DNA of 64,000 nt, from positions 186,001 to 250,000 of the forward strand of contig NZ_FXTD01000001.1 in NCBI RefSeq assembly GCF_900182635.1. Direction: 5' to 3'. Position 1 is the first letter of the stretch, and each line of letters starts with the position of its first letter. The notes under the pieces were generated by a model that was not told the origin of the DNA, did no database searches, and worked only from the letters and a program-made list of their open reading frames with translations. Of the stretch, positions 44,100 to 53,206 are shown one piece after another. Origin of the DNA: Halorubrum cibi (GTDB taxonomy: Archaea; Halobacteriota; Halobacteria; Halobacteriales; Haloferacaceae). Made by a program: the position numbers and the translations under genes.

Positions 44100-45814
44100 T
44101 GTCATCCGAACTGGAAACAGACGTTCAGACGGATCTGGGCCCCGGTGACATAGCCGATCTCCTCGAGGAACACGACGGGAAGCCGGTCGTTCTCCTCCAA
44201 CACAACCAGGCGAAGTACGACCTGGCCGAGTGGAAGGACAACCCAGTTGAGAACAACTTCGCTTGGAACGTCATCCTCGGAGAAGTCAACTGGCACGGCG
44301 TCACCATGGCAAAGAGCGACTTCGAAGATTCCGTCGACAAGATCATCGCGGCCTCCGACGGCGACAACGATGTCGGAGCGGATGATGGGTCGGTCGACAT
44401 TCCGCAGCTGTCGGCGGCCGAGTTCCAGGCCGAGTTTGACTGGAATGGGATGCAGGACCGCAAGATGGCGAAGTTATGCCACGAGTGGATCGTCGAGAAC
44501 GAGAACATCATCTTCAGTAACGACACTGTCCTGCTGTTTGATGATGGAATCTGGGTGCCTGACGAGCCCCGTGTCGCACGGATACTCCAGGAGCTGCTCG
44601 GTGGACACTACGGCAACAACGTCAAGGAAGAGTATATCAACGGCTACGTCAAGGCTCACGACGAATATCGAGTAGACTGGGACGACGGCATGGGGCTCGA
44701 CCCTGGCATGACCGCCGTCGAGAACGGACTGCTCGACCTCAAGAAGGGGGAGATCATCCGCGATCTCGAACCGGACGACAGAGCGATCGTGAAGCTCTCC
44801 ACCACCTGGGACGGGATAGATGCCGAGTGCGAGGAATGGGAGAACTACCTCCGAACGAGTGTCGAAGCGAATGGTCGCCCCGTGCTCCAGGAGTACGTGG
44901 GTCTGTGCCTCGACACCGGACACTACCCACACAAGAAGGCCCTGATGCTCCTCGGTGGTGGGGACAACGGCAAGGGTGTCTTCGAGGGAATCGTCACCAA
45001 GATGCTCGGCAATAACAACGTAAGCAACGACGATCTCCGTGATATGGGGAATCAGTTCGGTCTCCAGCGTCTCCGAACAATGGCGGCGAACATCAACTCC
45101 GACATCCACGGCGGCAAGATCAAGGAGACGTCGATGTTCAAGAAGCTGACCGGCGAGGACTTCGTTCGGGTAGAGGGTAAACACCAGACGGCGACTCAGA
45201 TGAAGAACCCGGCCAAGATGATCTTCGCCGCGAACAGCATCCCGTCTGTGGAAGATGCCCAGCGAGCGTTCTACGCCCGGTGGCTCCTCGTCCAGTTCCC
45301 CAATCGGTTCACCAAGAACCCCGACGACGGGTATATGAACGCCGACCTCAGCCTTGAGGCCCGGATCAAGGAGAACGAGCTTTCGGGAGTCCTGGCGTGG
45401 GCCGTCAAGGGCTACCAGCGTCTCAACGAGCAGGGGCACTTCACCGGAACGCACACGGCCGAGTACAACCGTGAACAGTGGACCAACTACCAAGACACGA
45501 CTGGGACGTTCATCCGGAACTACATCCAGCAAGGGAACCCCGTCGTCGACGAGGGTGCCAACGGTCGGATGCCTGTCGATCAGGTGTTCGAGCTCTACAA
45601 GAAATTCATCTCTACCACTCCGACTGGGGAGAAGTCCAAGAGAATGCTCAACAACTACATCACGGCCGACTTCCGATACCCGGACGCGGAGACGGTCGTC
45701 GACAGCATCCCCGACGGAGAAGGTGGAAAGAAAGCTGGCCGCGTCTGGGACGGCATCTACGTACCGAAGGAAGCTCGAGACGAGATCAGCGAGCAGTACA
45801 AAGAATCACTGTAG
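44099..45814 (+). CDS. SF3 helicase / P4-type replication protein
   Basis: The 571-residue protein has a C-terminal helicase of superfamily 3: Walker A LLGGGDNGKG (Lys292), a Walker B-like segment (MAANINSDI), and motif C PAKMIFAANSIP with its Asn. A D5_N-like region precedes it (about 120-260), and a winged-helix-like tail follows. The N-terminal 110 residues lack the catalytic acids of an archaeo-eukaryotic primase, so it appears to be helicase-only. It should load at the adjacent iteron region and drive replication of the excised element. It starts with ATG at 44099 overlapping the leader ORF. Confidence 0.92.
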   Translation: MSSELETDVQTDLGPGDIADLLEEHDGKPVVLLQHNQAKYDLAEWKDNPVENNFAWNVILGEVNWHGVTMAKSDFEDSVDKIIAASDGDNDVGADDGSVDIPQLSAAEFQAEFDWNGMQDRKMAKLCHEWIVENENIIFSNDTVLLFDDGIWVPDEPRVARILQELLGGHYGNNVKEEYINGYVKAHDEYRVDWDDGMGLDPGMTAVENGLLDLKKGEIIRDLEPDDRAIVKLSTTWDGIDAECEEWENYLRTSVEANGRPVLQEYVGLCLDTGHYPHKKALMLLGGGDNGKGVFEGIVTKMLGNNNVSNDDLRDMGNQFGLQRLRTMAANINSDIHGGKIKETSMFKKLTGEDFVRVEGKHQTATQMKNPAKMIFAANSIPSVEDAQRAFYARWLLVQFPNRFTKNPDDGYMNADLSLEARIKENELSGVLAWAVKGYQRLNEQGHFTGTHTAEYNREQWTNYQDTTGTFIRNYIQQGNPVVDEGANGRMPVDQVFELYKKFISTTPTGEKSKRMLNNYITADFRYPDAETVVDSIPDGEGGKKAGRVWDGIYVPKEARDEISEQYKESL

Positions 45815-46664
45815 GGCCTTGTGTGGAACTTCTGACACCACCCCTTCCGACCTGTAGCTGGCCGATCTCGTTCTCCACCCGTGTTAGACCTCTGAGCTGA
45901 CATACCACCACAATCGCCGGTTTGGGTGCCGTGGATTTACAGAAGGATTTTCAGATTCCTGAGGGTTCCCCCTGAAAACGGACCTTAGAATCCCTCTCGC
46001 GTAAGATTTACACTTCTGAAAAGAACTGTAAACGGGTCTCACCCCACTCATCTCCCCGATATAACCGTTTAACCCCGATTTACAGATTTACAGTTTGAGA
46101 AAATATAGAGTAGACAAAACACACACTGCGAAAGGAGTTGGAGTACTTAAAGAAAGGAGTGTGTGCAAGATCATAATAATATAAAATATCGACCCCGATC
46201 TGTAAATCTCGATTAAATGCTTTTTTCGAGGGCCTAAGGGGTCTGAGACCCATTTACAGTTCTTTTGGGTAAAAAATAGTACTGTAAACAATGGGTACAG
46301 GACCATAGGCGCGTGTTTTCGAGGTGTGAAGGTTTTGAGTCTCAAAATCGTCTGTAAATCTGGTGTTCCCCTTCTAAGCAGACATTCGCCGTTGACGATC
46401 GATTGCGCCTATCCGATGGCTTCCGGGTGGCTCAAACCCCCCCTATGGGGATGAATATGGCTCTCCACGGGTGTACTCCCTTGTATAACCCAATTCGCTG
46501 AAGTGCCACCAGAGACGGTTATAGAGATTCTACTGTCCAGAGAAAGTCTATCTTATTTTTTGGAAGACTTGTAAATGAAACGAATCCCATCCCGCTGTAG
46601 TTTCTGATTTATCGGTAGAAGTCTCCGATGTGATCCAGTATTCTCTACTTGGTAGCTCGAAAGG
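45815..46664. other. 850-bp AT-rich non-coding region after the helicase gene
   Basis: No frame here has protein-like character. The DNA is the most AT-rich in the window and contains the CTGTAAA box cluster listed separately. This position, right beside the replication helicase, and the composition fit a replication origin. Confidence 0.6.
45936..46358. repeat. Iteron-like cluster of CTGTAAA / TTTACAG boxes (candidate origin)
   Basis: Exact 7-base boxes occur at 45936, 46026, 46079, 46087, 46200, 46253, 46282 and 46352, four on each strand, plus a one-base variant (TTTACAC) at 46007. Five copies extend to GATTTACAG/CTGTAAATC. Chance would give well under one such box in 420 bases. They flank AT-rich stretches such as 46181-46230 that could be the unwinding element. 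Confidence 0.72.
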
Positions 46665-47153
46665 CTACTCGTTCGTGTACTCGATTGCGTATACCGGTAT
46701 GTGGATTGGGAAATGCTTCGTGAAGAACGGGCCCTCGAGCTCTCGGCGAGTCCGGCGCAGCGACGGGTCCTGATCCGCCGGGAAGATGAGGACGGCGACG
46801 TCGATATCAAGCGTTTCCTCGCGCTCGTGAGCCGCCTGGATTTTCATCAGATGCCACCGGGCTCGCATCTGCTCCTTCTTTTCGTGTTCGATGGCAACGC
46901 GATGCTTCCGATGATAGGCGTCCAAGAACGGCGTCAAACGCTCGTGATGATCTCGGTGTTCCGGCCCGAGATCGACTTGGACTTGCGTCTCCCATCCACC
47001 CAGTTCGTCTAAGGCATCGGACCGCTCCGAGTAGTTCCGCTGACCGGCGTTTGCCGCCCAGATAGCTGGGATTTCGAGAACTTCCTCGAGCACGTCTTTC
47101 TCGCGGAGCTGTTTCTCCCCGCCGTTCCGTGAGTAGGCCTCAATTTCCACCAT
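46665..47153 (-). CDS. Restriction endonuclease-like protein (BglII/BstYI-like)
   Basis: The 162-residue protein contains VAIEHEKKEQMRARWHLMKI and DIDVAVLIFPADQDPSLRRT, a pattern close to the type II enzymes of the BglII/BstYI group, where an ExE/ExK pair binds metal (here Glu89, Glu91 and Lys93 or Lys104). LGGWETQVQVDLG is upstream as the N-terminal strand pair. The start is uncertain: MVEIEAYSRN (47153) or MRTGSYLSN/MKSMRTG (47192). No cognate methyltransferase of its own is adjacent, so it may be an orphan nuclease next to the type I system. Confidence 0.65.
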   Translation of the reverse strand: MVEIEAYSRNGGEKQLREKDVLEEVLEIPAIWAANAGQRNYSERSDALDELGGWETQVQVDLGPEHRDHHERLTPFLDAYHRKHRVAIEHEKKEQMRARWHLMKIQAAHEREETLDIDVAVLIFPADQDPSLRRTRRELEGPFFTKHFPIHIPVYAIEYTNE

Positions 47154-47301
47154 GCTGTTTGACAAGTAAGATCCCGTTCGCATGGATTTCAAACCCCAAG
47201 TTCACCAGGTGAAAAGCCTTGACGCTGGTGGTGGCATTCAGATGACAGGATGGATACGGCGATTCGGTAGCAGGAAGATTTAGACGAACGTACCTCGGCC
47301 A

Positions 47302-47325
47302 ACCCACGACGTGGGTGTTATAGTA
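47302..47325 (+). promoter_or_regulatory. Promoter of the type I R-M operon with overlapping palindrome
   Basis: ACCCAC-GAC-GTGGGT (47302-47316) is a perfect 6-bp dyad with a 3-base centre lying directly against a TATA-like GTTATAGTA (47317-47325). The hsdM ATG follows at 47347, about 25 bases on, as in leaderless transcripts. A repressor at the dyad would block TFB/TBP binding. Confidence 0.6.
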
Positions 47326-47346
47326 CTGGCCTGTAATCCAACACGT

Positions 47347-48909
47347 ATGGCTAACGGGGATCAGACAACTTTGTCTGAAACTGAAACGGATTTACTCACA
47401 CTTCCTATTTTGGAAAAACATCTGTGGGCGGCCGCGGACAAACTCCGTGGAAGCATTGACTCCGCGGACTACAAGAACTACATCTTCGGGTTGCTCTTCC
47501 TCAAGCGGGCCAACGACCGTTTCGAAGAGGAAACTGAGGAGGTTGCTGAGGAGCTCGGTATTCCGATCGAAACAGCCAGAGACGACCGTGACCTCCACGA
47601 AGAGTTCTGGATTCCTGAGCGCGCCCGGTGGGACCACATCAAGGCCCAAGAGACCGACGTCGGCGCGGCACTGAACAAGGCGCTCGCGGCGGTCGAAGAC
47701 GAGAACGATCCCATTGCCGACCGCGTGCTCACCACGGTCGACTTCAACGATAAGGAGCGGTTGCCCGACTCACTGCTCTCCGATCTCGTCTCGCACTTCT
47801 CGAAGCACCGCTATCGGAACGTGGATCTGGAAGACCCCGACATATTCGGTCGGGCCTACGAGTATCTCATTCGCGAGTTCGCCGACGACGCAGGCAAGAA
47901 GGGCGGTGAGTTCTACACGCCGCGCGAGGTCGTCCGTCTCATCGTCAAGTGCGTGAATCCGGAGCCGGGCCACCGCGTCTACGACCCTTGCTGTGGCTCC
48001 GGTGGGATGCTCATCTACTCCGCCGAGCACATCCGTGAACAGGGCGGCGACATGACGGATATCTCGCTCTACGGCCAAGAGAAGAACCTGAACACGTGGG
48101 CCATCGGTCAAATGAACGTCCTGCTCCACGAACTATACGACGCGAAGATCGAGAAAGGGGACACCATCACCGGTCCCAAGTGCCTCACGAAACACGACGA
48201 GCTGATGGTATTTGATCGGGTCATCGCGAACCCGATGTGGAACCAGAAGGAATGGAACAAGGATTGGGTACAGGAAAACGAGCCGTACAACCGCTTCCCG
48301 TACGGGCTCCCGCCGTCGAACCGTGGCGACTGGGCATGGATTCAGCTCATGATCGCCTCGCTCAACGAGACCGGAAAGGCGGGCGTCGTTATGGACAACG
48401 GTGTACTGTTCCGCTCGCGCTCGGAGAAGAAAATTCGCAAGCCGATCCTGAAGGAAGATCTCGTCGAGGCCGTGATCGCGCTCCCGGAGAACCTGTTCTA
48501 CAACACCTCGTCGCCAGGCTGTATCCTCATTCTGAACAAGGACAAGCCAGAGGAGCGAGAGGGCAAGGTACAGTTCATCTACGCCGAGGATCAGACGCTC
48601 CGGGAGTCAGGGGTACAGGTGTTCAAGGAGCTCTCGAACCAGAACCAGTTGACTAATGAAGGCGTTGAGTACCTCGCTGAGACGTTCCTAACGGGACGTG
48701 AAGAGGACCATCACAGTCGGCTTGTTGATATTAAAGAGATTGAGGAGAACGACTGGAACCTGAACGTTCCGCGCTACGTCGATACGATCGAACCTGAGGA
48801 ACCGATTGACGTGAGCGAGAAACTACAGGCATTGGATAAGCTGGCCAAGGAACGTCGAAAAACCGATGAGGAACTACAACAGTATATGGAGGAGTTAGAC
48901 TACCGATGA
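47347..48909 (+). CDS. hsdM: Type I restriction-modification, DNA methyltransferase subunit
   Basis: The 520-residue N6-adenine methyltransferase has an N-terminal HsdM helical domain (LEKHLWAAADKLRGSIDSAD, YKNYIFGLLFLKRANDRFEEE). Motif I for AdoMet is YDPCCGSGGMLI. In motif IV, normally (N/D)PP(F/Y), the sequence is ANPMWNQKEW. GRAYEYLIREFADDAGKKGG, then EFYTPREVVRLIVK, is the conserved bridge. It methylates both strands of a bipartite target with two HsdM and one HsdS. ATG at 47347 is supported by the TATA at 47317. The stop overlaps the hsdS ATG by 4 bases. Confidence 0.96.
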   Translation: MANGDQTTLSETETDLLTLPILEKHLWAAADKLRGSIDSADYKNYIFGLLFLKRANDRFEEETEEVAEELGIPIETARDDRDLHEEFWIPERARWDHIKAQETDVGAALNKALAAVEDENDPIADRVLTTVDFNDKERLPDSLLSDLVSHFSKHRYRNVDLEDPDIFGRAYEYLIREFADDAGKKGGEFYTPREVVRLIVKCVNPEPGHRVYDPCCGSGGMLIYSAEHIREQGGDMTDISLYGQEKNLNTWAIGQMNVLLHELYDAKIEKGDTITGPKCLTKHDELMVFDRVIANPMWNQKEWNKDWVQENEPYNRFPYGLPPSNRGDWAWIQLMIASLNETGKAGVVMDNGVLFRSRSEKKIRKPILKEDLVEAVIALPENLFYNTSSPGCILILNKDKPEEREGKVQFIYAEDQTLRESGVQVFKELSNQNQLTNEGVEYLAETFLTGREEDHHSRLVDIKEIEENDWNLNVPRYVDTIEPEEPIDVSEKLQALDKLAKERRKTDEELQQYMEELDYR

Positions 48910-50243
48910 GCCAGGTACAGAGCGGAAACGGGGAACTACAGGAGGAATATCAAGAAGTTCAAATCGGCCCGGAGAAGCTTGAGATACCGGAAAAATGGAC
49001 GGTAACAACGGTGAGTGACGTTGCGTCGAGATTCATTTCTGGTGGTACACCGGACTCGGGCAATGAGGATTACTGGGGAGGAGAGATCCCGTGGACAACG
49101 GCTGCTGTAGTAGAAGGTCCACAATTCGATGGGGAGAAAGATTTCATAACCCGAGAAGGTCTTGAGAATAGCTCCGCTTCGATCGTTCCGGAGGGTAGTA
49201 TACTCTTTGGAACCCGCGTAAATGTAGCTAACGTAGGTCGCACAGCGAAAGAAATTGCTATTAGTCAGGACTTGACCGGAATAGTTCTCGATGAGAGTAA
49301 AGTTGATCCTGACTTTTTTACTTGGTATTTATTATTTAACCAAAGTAAGATAAAGAATAGATATAGTCAGGGTAGCACTATTCAGGGAATGTTAACAGAT
49401 GATCTGAAATCTCTTCCATTAATTTCACCTCCACTCCCCGAACAGCGCCGCATCGCCGAGATCCTTTCGACGGTAAACGAGCAGATTCAGCAGACAGACG
49501 AAATTAAAGGGAAATTCGAAGAATTGAAAAAGGGGATTGCTCAGATGCTCCTTGACAAAGGGGCTCGAAGCGAATCTGAAAATGAAGTTGTGGTCGGGCC
49601 ACTCTCTGTATCCCTACCTGAGTCATGGGAATTGAGGCGGCTCGAAAACTTTCCCACTCCAGCGTCAAGTGTGGTTCAAACCGGACCATACGGAAGTAAG
49701 CTCCAAAAAGAAGAGTTCACCGATTCGGGATACAAAATATACCGACAAGCGAATATCAATTCTGGAGATTTCGAAGAAGGGGACCAGTACGTGACGGAAG
49801 AAAAATACCGTGATTTAGAAAAATATCAAGTTGTACCTGGCGATGTCCTTTTAACCCGGATGGGAACGATAGGAGACGCTGCTGTACTCCCTGATGATGC
49901 AAGAAAGGGAATAATGGACTACCACTTGTTCAGGATTCGTATCGATCCTTCGTTCTGTCTTCCGGAATATCTGAGTGGAGTTCTACGAAGTTCACGTATT
50001 GTCAAGCATCAAATCGAGTCATTCAGCCACGGAGCGATAATGGACGGATTGAATACTGGTTTGATCAATGAAATTCGTATTCCGGTTCCACCTACCGAAG
50101 AACAGCGCGAAATAGTCGACATCTTATCTACTATTGACCAGACAGTATCAATAGAGGAGGAACGAAAGACCGAACTAAAACAACTAAAACGGGGCCTTAT
50201 GCAGGACCTCCTCACTGGCAAAGTTCGCGTCAACACCGACTAA
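48906..50243 (+). CDS. hsdS: Type I restriction-modification, specificity subunit
   Basis: The 445-residue protein has two target-recognition domains (about 12-185 and 228-415), each followed by a conserved coiled spacer (PLPEQRRIAEILSTVNEQIQ; PTEEQREIVDILSTIDQTVS). The second half reads SVVQTGPYGSKLQKEEFTDS, a typical TRD start. The TRD segments are more AT-rich than hsdM or hsdR, as expected for domains that recombine between strains. It sets the DNA target for both modification and restriction. ATG overlaps the hsdM stop; hsdR begins 3 bases after its own stop. Confidence 0.95.
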   Translation: MSQVQSGNGELQEEYQEVQIGPEKLEIPEKWTVTTVSDVASRFISGGTPDSGNEDYWGGEIPWTTAAVVEGPQFDGEKDFITREGLENSSASIVPEGSILFGTRVNVANVGRTAKEIAISQDLTGIVLDESKVDPDFFTWYLLFNQSKIKNRYSQGSTIQGMLTDDLKSLPLISPPLPEQRRIAEILSTVNEQIQQTDEIKGKFEELKKGIAQMLLDKGARSESENEVVVGPLSVSLPESWELRRLENFPTPASSVVQTGPYGSKLQKEEFTDSGYKIYRQANINSGDFEEGDQYVTEEKYRDLEKYQVVPGDVLLTRMGTIGDAAVLPDDARKGIMDYHLFRIRIDPSFCLPEYLSGVLRSSRIVKHQIESFSHGAIMDGLNTGLINEIRIPVPPTEEQREIVDILSTIDQTVSIEEERKTELKQLKRGLMQDLLTGKVRVNTD

Positions 50244-50245
50244 CC

Positions 50246-53206
50246 ATGTCCGACGAGTACGCCGAGTCCGAACGCCCCGCCCTCGACTCGCTCCAGCAAC
50301 TCGGTTGGGAGGTCGTCGACCAGCAAAGGTCAGCTTGGCACGATCCCCGTGAGACCGAATCCTCGGCTGTACTCGAACCTCGGCTACGAAACGCCGTCAA
50401 GCAACTAAATCCCTGGCTCAACGAGAACAATCTGAACAAAGCAGTCCGAGAGATAACGCAAGTTGCTGGGACGAGCACGATGGACGAGAACGAGCAGATC
50501 CACGAAAATCTCGTCCGCCACATCTCTGTCGAGCAAGACCACGGCCACGGTAAGCAGCACCAGACCGTCCAGTATATCGACTACGAGAATCCCGAAAACA
50601 ACGATTTCTTCGCCCTCAACCAGTTCCGGGTTGCGGGACCGGTCGAGATCGTCAAGCCCGACATCGTACTGTTCGTCAACGGCATCCCGCTCGGTGTCGT
50701 CGAGTGTAAAAGCCCGCAGATACCGGAGCCCCGTTCGGAGGCACTCGACCAACTCACCCGCTATCAGAACGAACGAGACGGAGAGGCGGAGGGGGCCGAG
50801 GAGCTGTTCCGGTACAATCAGTTCTCTGTCGCTACTTGGATGGAGGGCGCAGTTATGGGCACGTACGGAACGCCGAAGGATCAGTACAAGCCCTGGCGGG
50901 ACGCATACCCGCTGGAAGACGACGAACTCATCGACCTGTTCGACCTCGACGGCTACCTTCCGGATCAGTACCGGATGCTATACGCGCTGTTCGAGCCCTC
51001 GCGCCTGCTCGACCAGTTACGACACTTCACAGTGTTTGAGAACCGACAGAGCGGCGCGATCAAGATGGTCGCGCGGTATCAGCAGTACCGGGCTGTTCGG
51101 AAGGCACTCGAACGGATCGACAAACGCGGACAGCGTGAGGCCAACGGCGGCGTCGTCTGGCACACGCAGGGCTCTGGGAAGTCGCTCACGATGCTCTTTC
51201 TCGCGCTGAAGCTGCGCCGGAACGAGGACGATCCGACACTCCTGCTCGTTACGGATCGTCGGGCGCTCAACGACCAGATCCACGCGACGTTCGAACGCTG
51301 TGGCTTCCCGAATCCAAAAAAGACCGAGAGCATCGAGGATCTCCGCGACCGGCTCTCGTACGACGCTGGCGAGACGATCACGACGCTGATCCACAAGTTC
51401 CAGACAACGGACGACGAGGAGGAGTTCCCGGTTCTCTCCCGCAACGAGAACGTCTACGTAATGGCCGACGAGGCCCACCGGACGCAGGACAAGGAGCTCG
51501 CGAACAATATGCGGACTGCGCTCCCGAATGCCTTCTATGTCGGCTTCACCGGGACGCCCATCGAGAAGGACGAGCGCAACACCCGCCGCACGTTCGGCAA
51601 CTACATCGACACGTACACCATCGACCAATCGCTGGAGGACGGCGCGACGGTCGAGATCCTGTATCAGGGTCGTCTCGCGGACATCCACCTCGAAGGAGAG
51701 ACACTCGATCGACTGTTCGATCGCATCTTCTCGGACAAGACGGACGAGGAGAAGGCGGAGATCCAGAAGCGATACGCCCGCACGCAGGACCTTGCTGAGG
51801 CCCAGCCTCGAATCGACCGGGTCGCACTGGACATCATCGAACACTTCGAGAATGACGTACCTGAGCCGTTCAAGGGGATGGTCGTCACCACAAGTAAGGA
51901 GGCCGCGATCCGCTATAAGGAAACTCTCGACAGTCTAAATGGCCCTGAGTCGCGAGTAATCGTCTCCGAAGGGCACAACGACCCTGAACACATCAAGAAG
52001 TGGACGCCCAGCGACTCCGAGAAGAGCCAGTACAAGGAGTCGTTCGTTGACCCGAACGGCGAGGTCGAACTGCTCATCGTTTGCGACATGCTCCTGACGG
52101 GCTTCGACGCGCCGGTAGCTCAGGTGATGTATCTCGATAAGCCGCTGCGGGAGCACAGTCTGTTGCAGGCCATCGCCCGCGTGAACCGGCCGTTTGAAGA
52201 AAAGACCCACGGGCTCATTATCGACTACTACGGCGTCTCGGACGAGCTGAAGGAGGCGCTTGCGATGTTCAGCTCGAAGGACGTCGAGCGGGCAATGGTG
52301 CCGGTCGAGGACAAACAACCCGACCTCGAGGCGGCCCACAGCAAGGCGGTCTCATTCTTCGACGATCTCGATGATGTGGAGCAGTGCGTTCAGTCGCTCG
52401 AACCTGATGACCGCCGGATCGAGTTCAAGAACGCGTTCAAGCGGTTTTCACAGCTGATGGATGTCGTCCTCCCTGACCCGATGGCGAATCCTTACCGGGA
52501 GGATCTTGAGCGTCTCAGCGAGATCTACGGGACAGCCAAGGAACGGTACCGCGATGAGACGATGAACCTCGAAGGGGCTGGAGCAAAAGTTCGTGAGTTA
52601 ATTCAGGACCACATCACGTCGCGGGGCATCGAGGTTCTGAACGACGAACCCGTCTCGATTATGGAAGAAGTAGAGTACGACGCGAAGCTTGAAGGCTTAG
52701 AAAGCGACGAAGCTCGTGCGAGTGAGATGCAGAATGCGATCAAGCACGAGATCAACGTCCGGTTCGACGAGGACCCGGTACAGTACGGCTCCCTCAGAGA
52801 TCGCCTTGAGGAGCTCATCGAAAAATACCGAGAAGGGCGATACAACGAGCGTGAGACCATCGAGGAGCTCCGAGAACTGATGGACGAGATACGCTCCCGC
52901 GACAAGCAGGCCCGGAACAAAGGGCTCCGTGACGAGACCGACCTCTCGTTCTACCACGCCGTTGAAGACGTACTGAGCGAGCACGATGCTGGCGAGGAAG
53001 ATCTCATAGAGCTCACGGCCAATCTGGTTGGTACCGTTGAAGGGTTCGTGACGAAGGTTGAATGGAAAGAGAAGACCCAGCTGCAAAACCGGATGCGAAA
53101 GAAAGTTACGGGGGAGTTGTATCGGTCTGAGATCGACATCTCTGGTGACGAGCGCAAAGAGCTCACCAACCGCGTTATCGAACTGGCGCGGAATCACTAC
53201 CAATGA
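50246..53206 (+). CDS. hsdR: Type I restriction-modification, restriction (motor) subunit
   Basis: The 986-residue protein has an N-terminal PD-(D/E)XK nuclease (KPDIVLFVNGIPLGVVECK: Asp139, Glu153, Lys155), an SF2 DNA translocase (Walker A WHTQGSGKSLTM near residue 310, DEAH-like MADEAHRTQ near 410, motif III VGFTGTPIE), and a C-terminal HsdM/HsdS-binding region (from about 700). It translocates DNA and cuts far from unmethylated sites. Length is normal. Its stop overlaps the ATG of the metallopeptidase gene (53203-53206), tying that gene into the operon. Confidence 0.96.
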   Translation: MSDEYAESERPALDSLQQLGWEVVDQQRSAWHDPRETESSAVLEPRLRNAVKQLNPWLNENNLNKAVREITQVAGTSTMDENEQIHENLVRHISVEQDHGHGKQHQTVQYIDYENPENNDFFALNQFRVAGPVEIVKPDIVLFVNGIPLGVVECKSPQIPEPRSEALDQLTRYQNERDGEAEGAEELFRYNQFSVATWMEGAVMGTYGTPKDQYKPWRDAYPLEDDELIDLFDLDGYLPDQYRMLYALFEPSRLLDQLRHFTVFENRQSGAIKMVARYQQYRAVRKALERIDKRGQREANGGVVWHTQGSGKSLTMLFLALKLRRNEDDPTLLLVTDRRALNDQIHATFERCGFPNPKKTESIEDLRDRLSYDAGETITTLIHKFQTTDDEEEFPVLSRNENVYVMADEAHRTQDKELANNMRTALPNAFYVGFTGTPIEKDERNTRRTFGNYIDTYTIDQSLEDGATVEILYQGRLADIHLEGETLDRLFDRIFSDKTDEEKAEIQKRYARTQDLAEAQPRIDRVALDIIEHFENDVPEPFKGMVVTTSKEAAIRYKETLDSLNGPESRVIVSEGHNDPEHIKKWTPSDSEKSQYKESFVDPNGEVELLIVCDMLLTGFDAPVAQVMYLDKPLREHSLLQAIARVNRPFEEKTHGLIIDYYGVSDELKEALAMFSSKDVERAMVPVEDKQPDLEAAHSKAVSFFDDLDDVEQCVQSLEPDDRRIEFKNAFKRFSQLMDVVLPDPMANPYREDLERLSEIYGTAKERYRDETMNLEGAGAKVRELIQDHITSRGIEVLNDEPVSIMEEVEYDAKLEGLESDEARASEMQNAIKHEINVRFDEDPVQYGSLRDRLEELIEKYREGRYNERETIEELRELMDEIRSRDKQARNKGLRDETDLSFYHAVEDVLSEHDAGEEDLIELTANLVGTVEGFVTKVEWKEKTQLQNRMRKKVTGELYRSEIDISGDERKELTNRVIELARNHYQ

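Noticed and set aside
44099-45814. Primase function of the SF3 helicase protein
   Set aside because: The N-terminal region shows no clear DxD...H catalytic pattern of archaeo-eukaryotic primases.
46088-46345. 85-residue hydrophobic minus-strand frame in the iteron region
   Set aside because: It is built from AT-rich repeats and overlaps the CTGTAAA boxes; composition explains it.
46553-46810. 85-residue Ser/Arg-rich minus-strand frame
   Set aside because: It overlaps the nuclease gene out of frame and has a composition typical of antisense reading.
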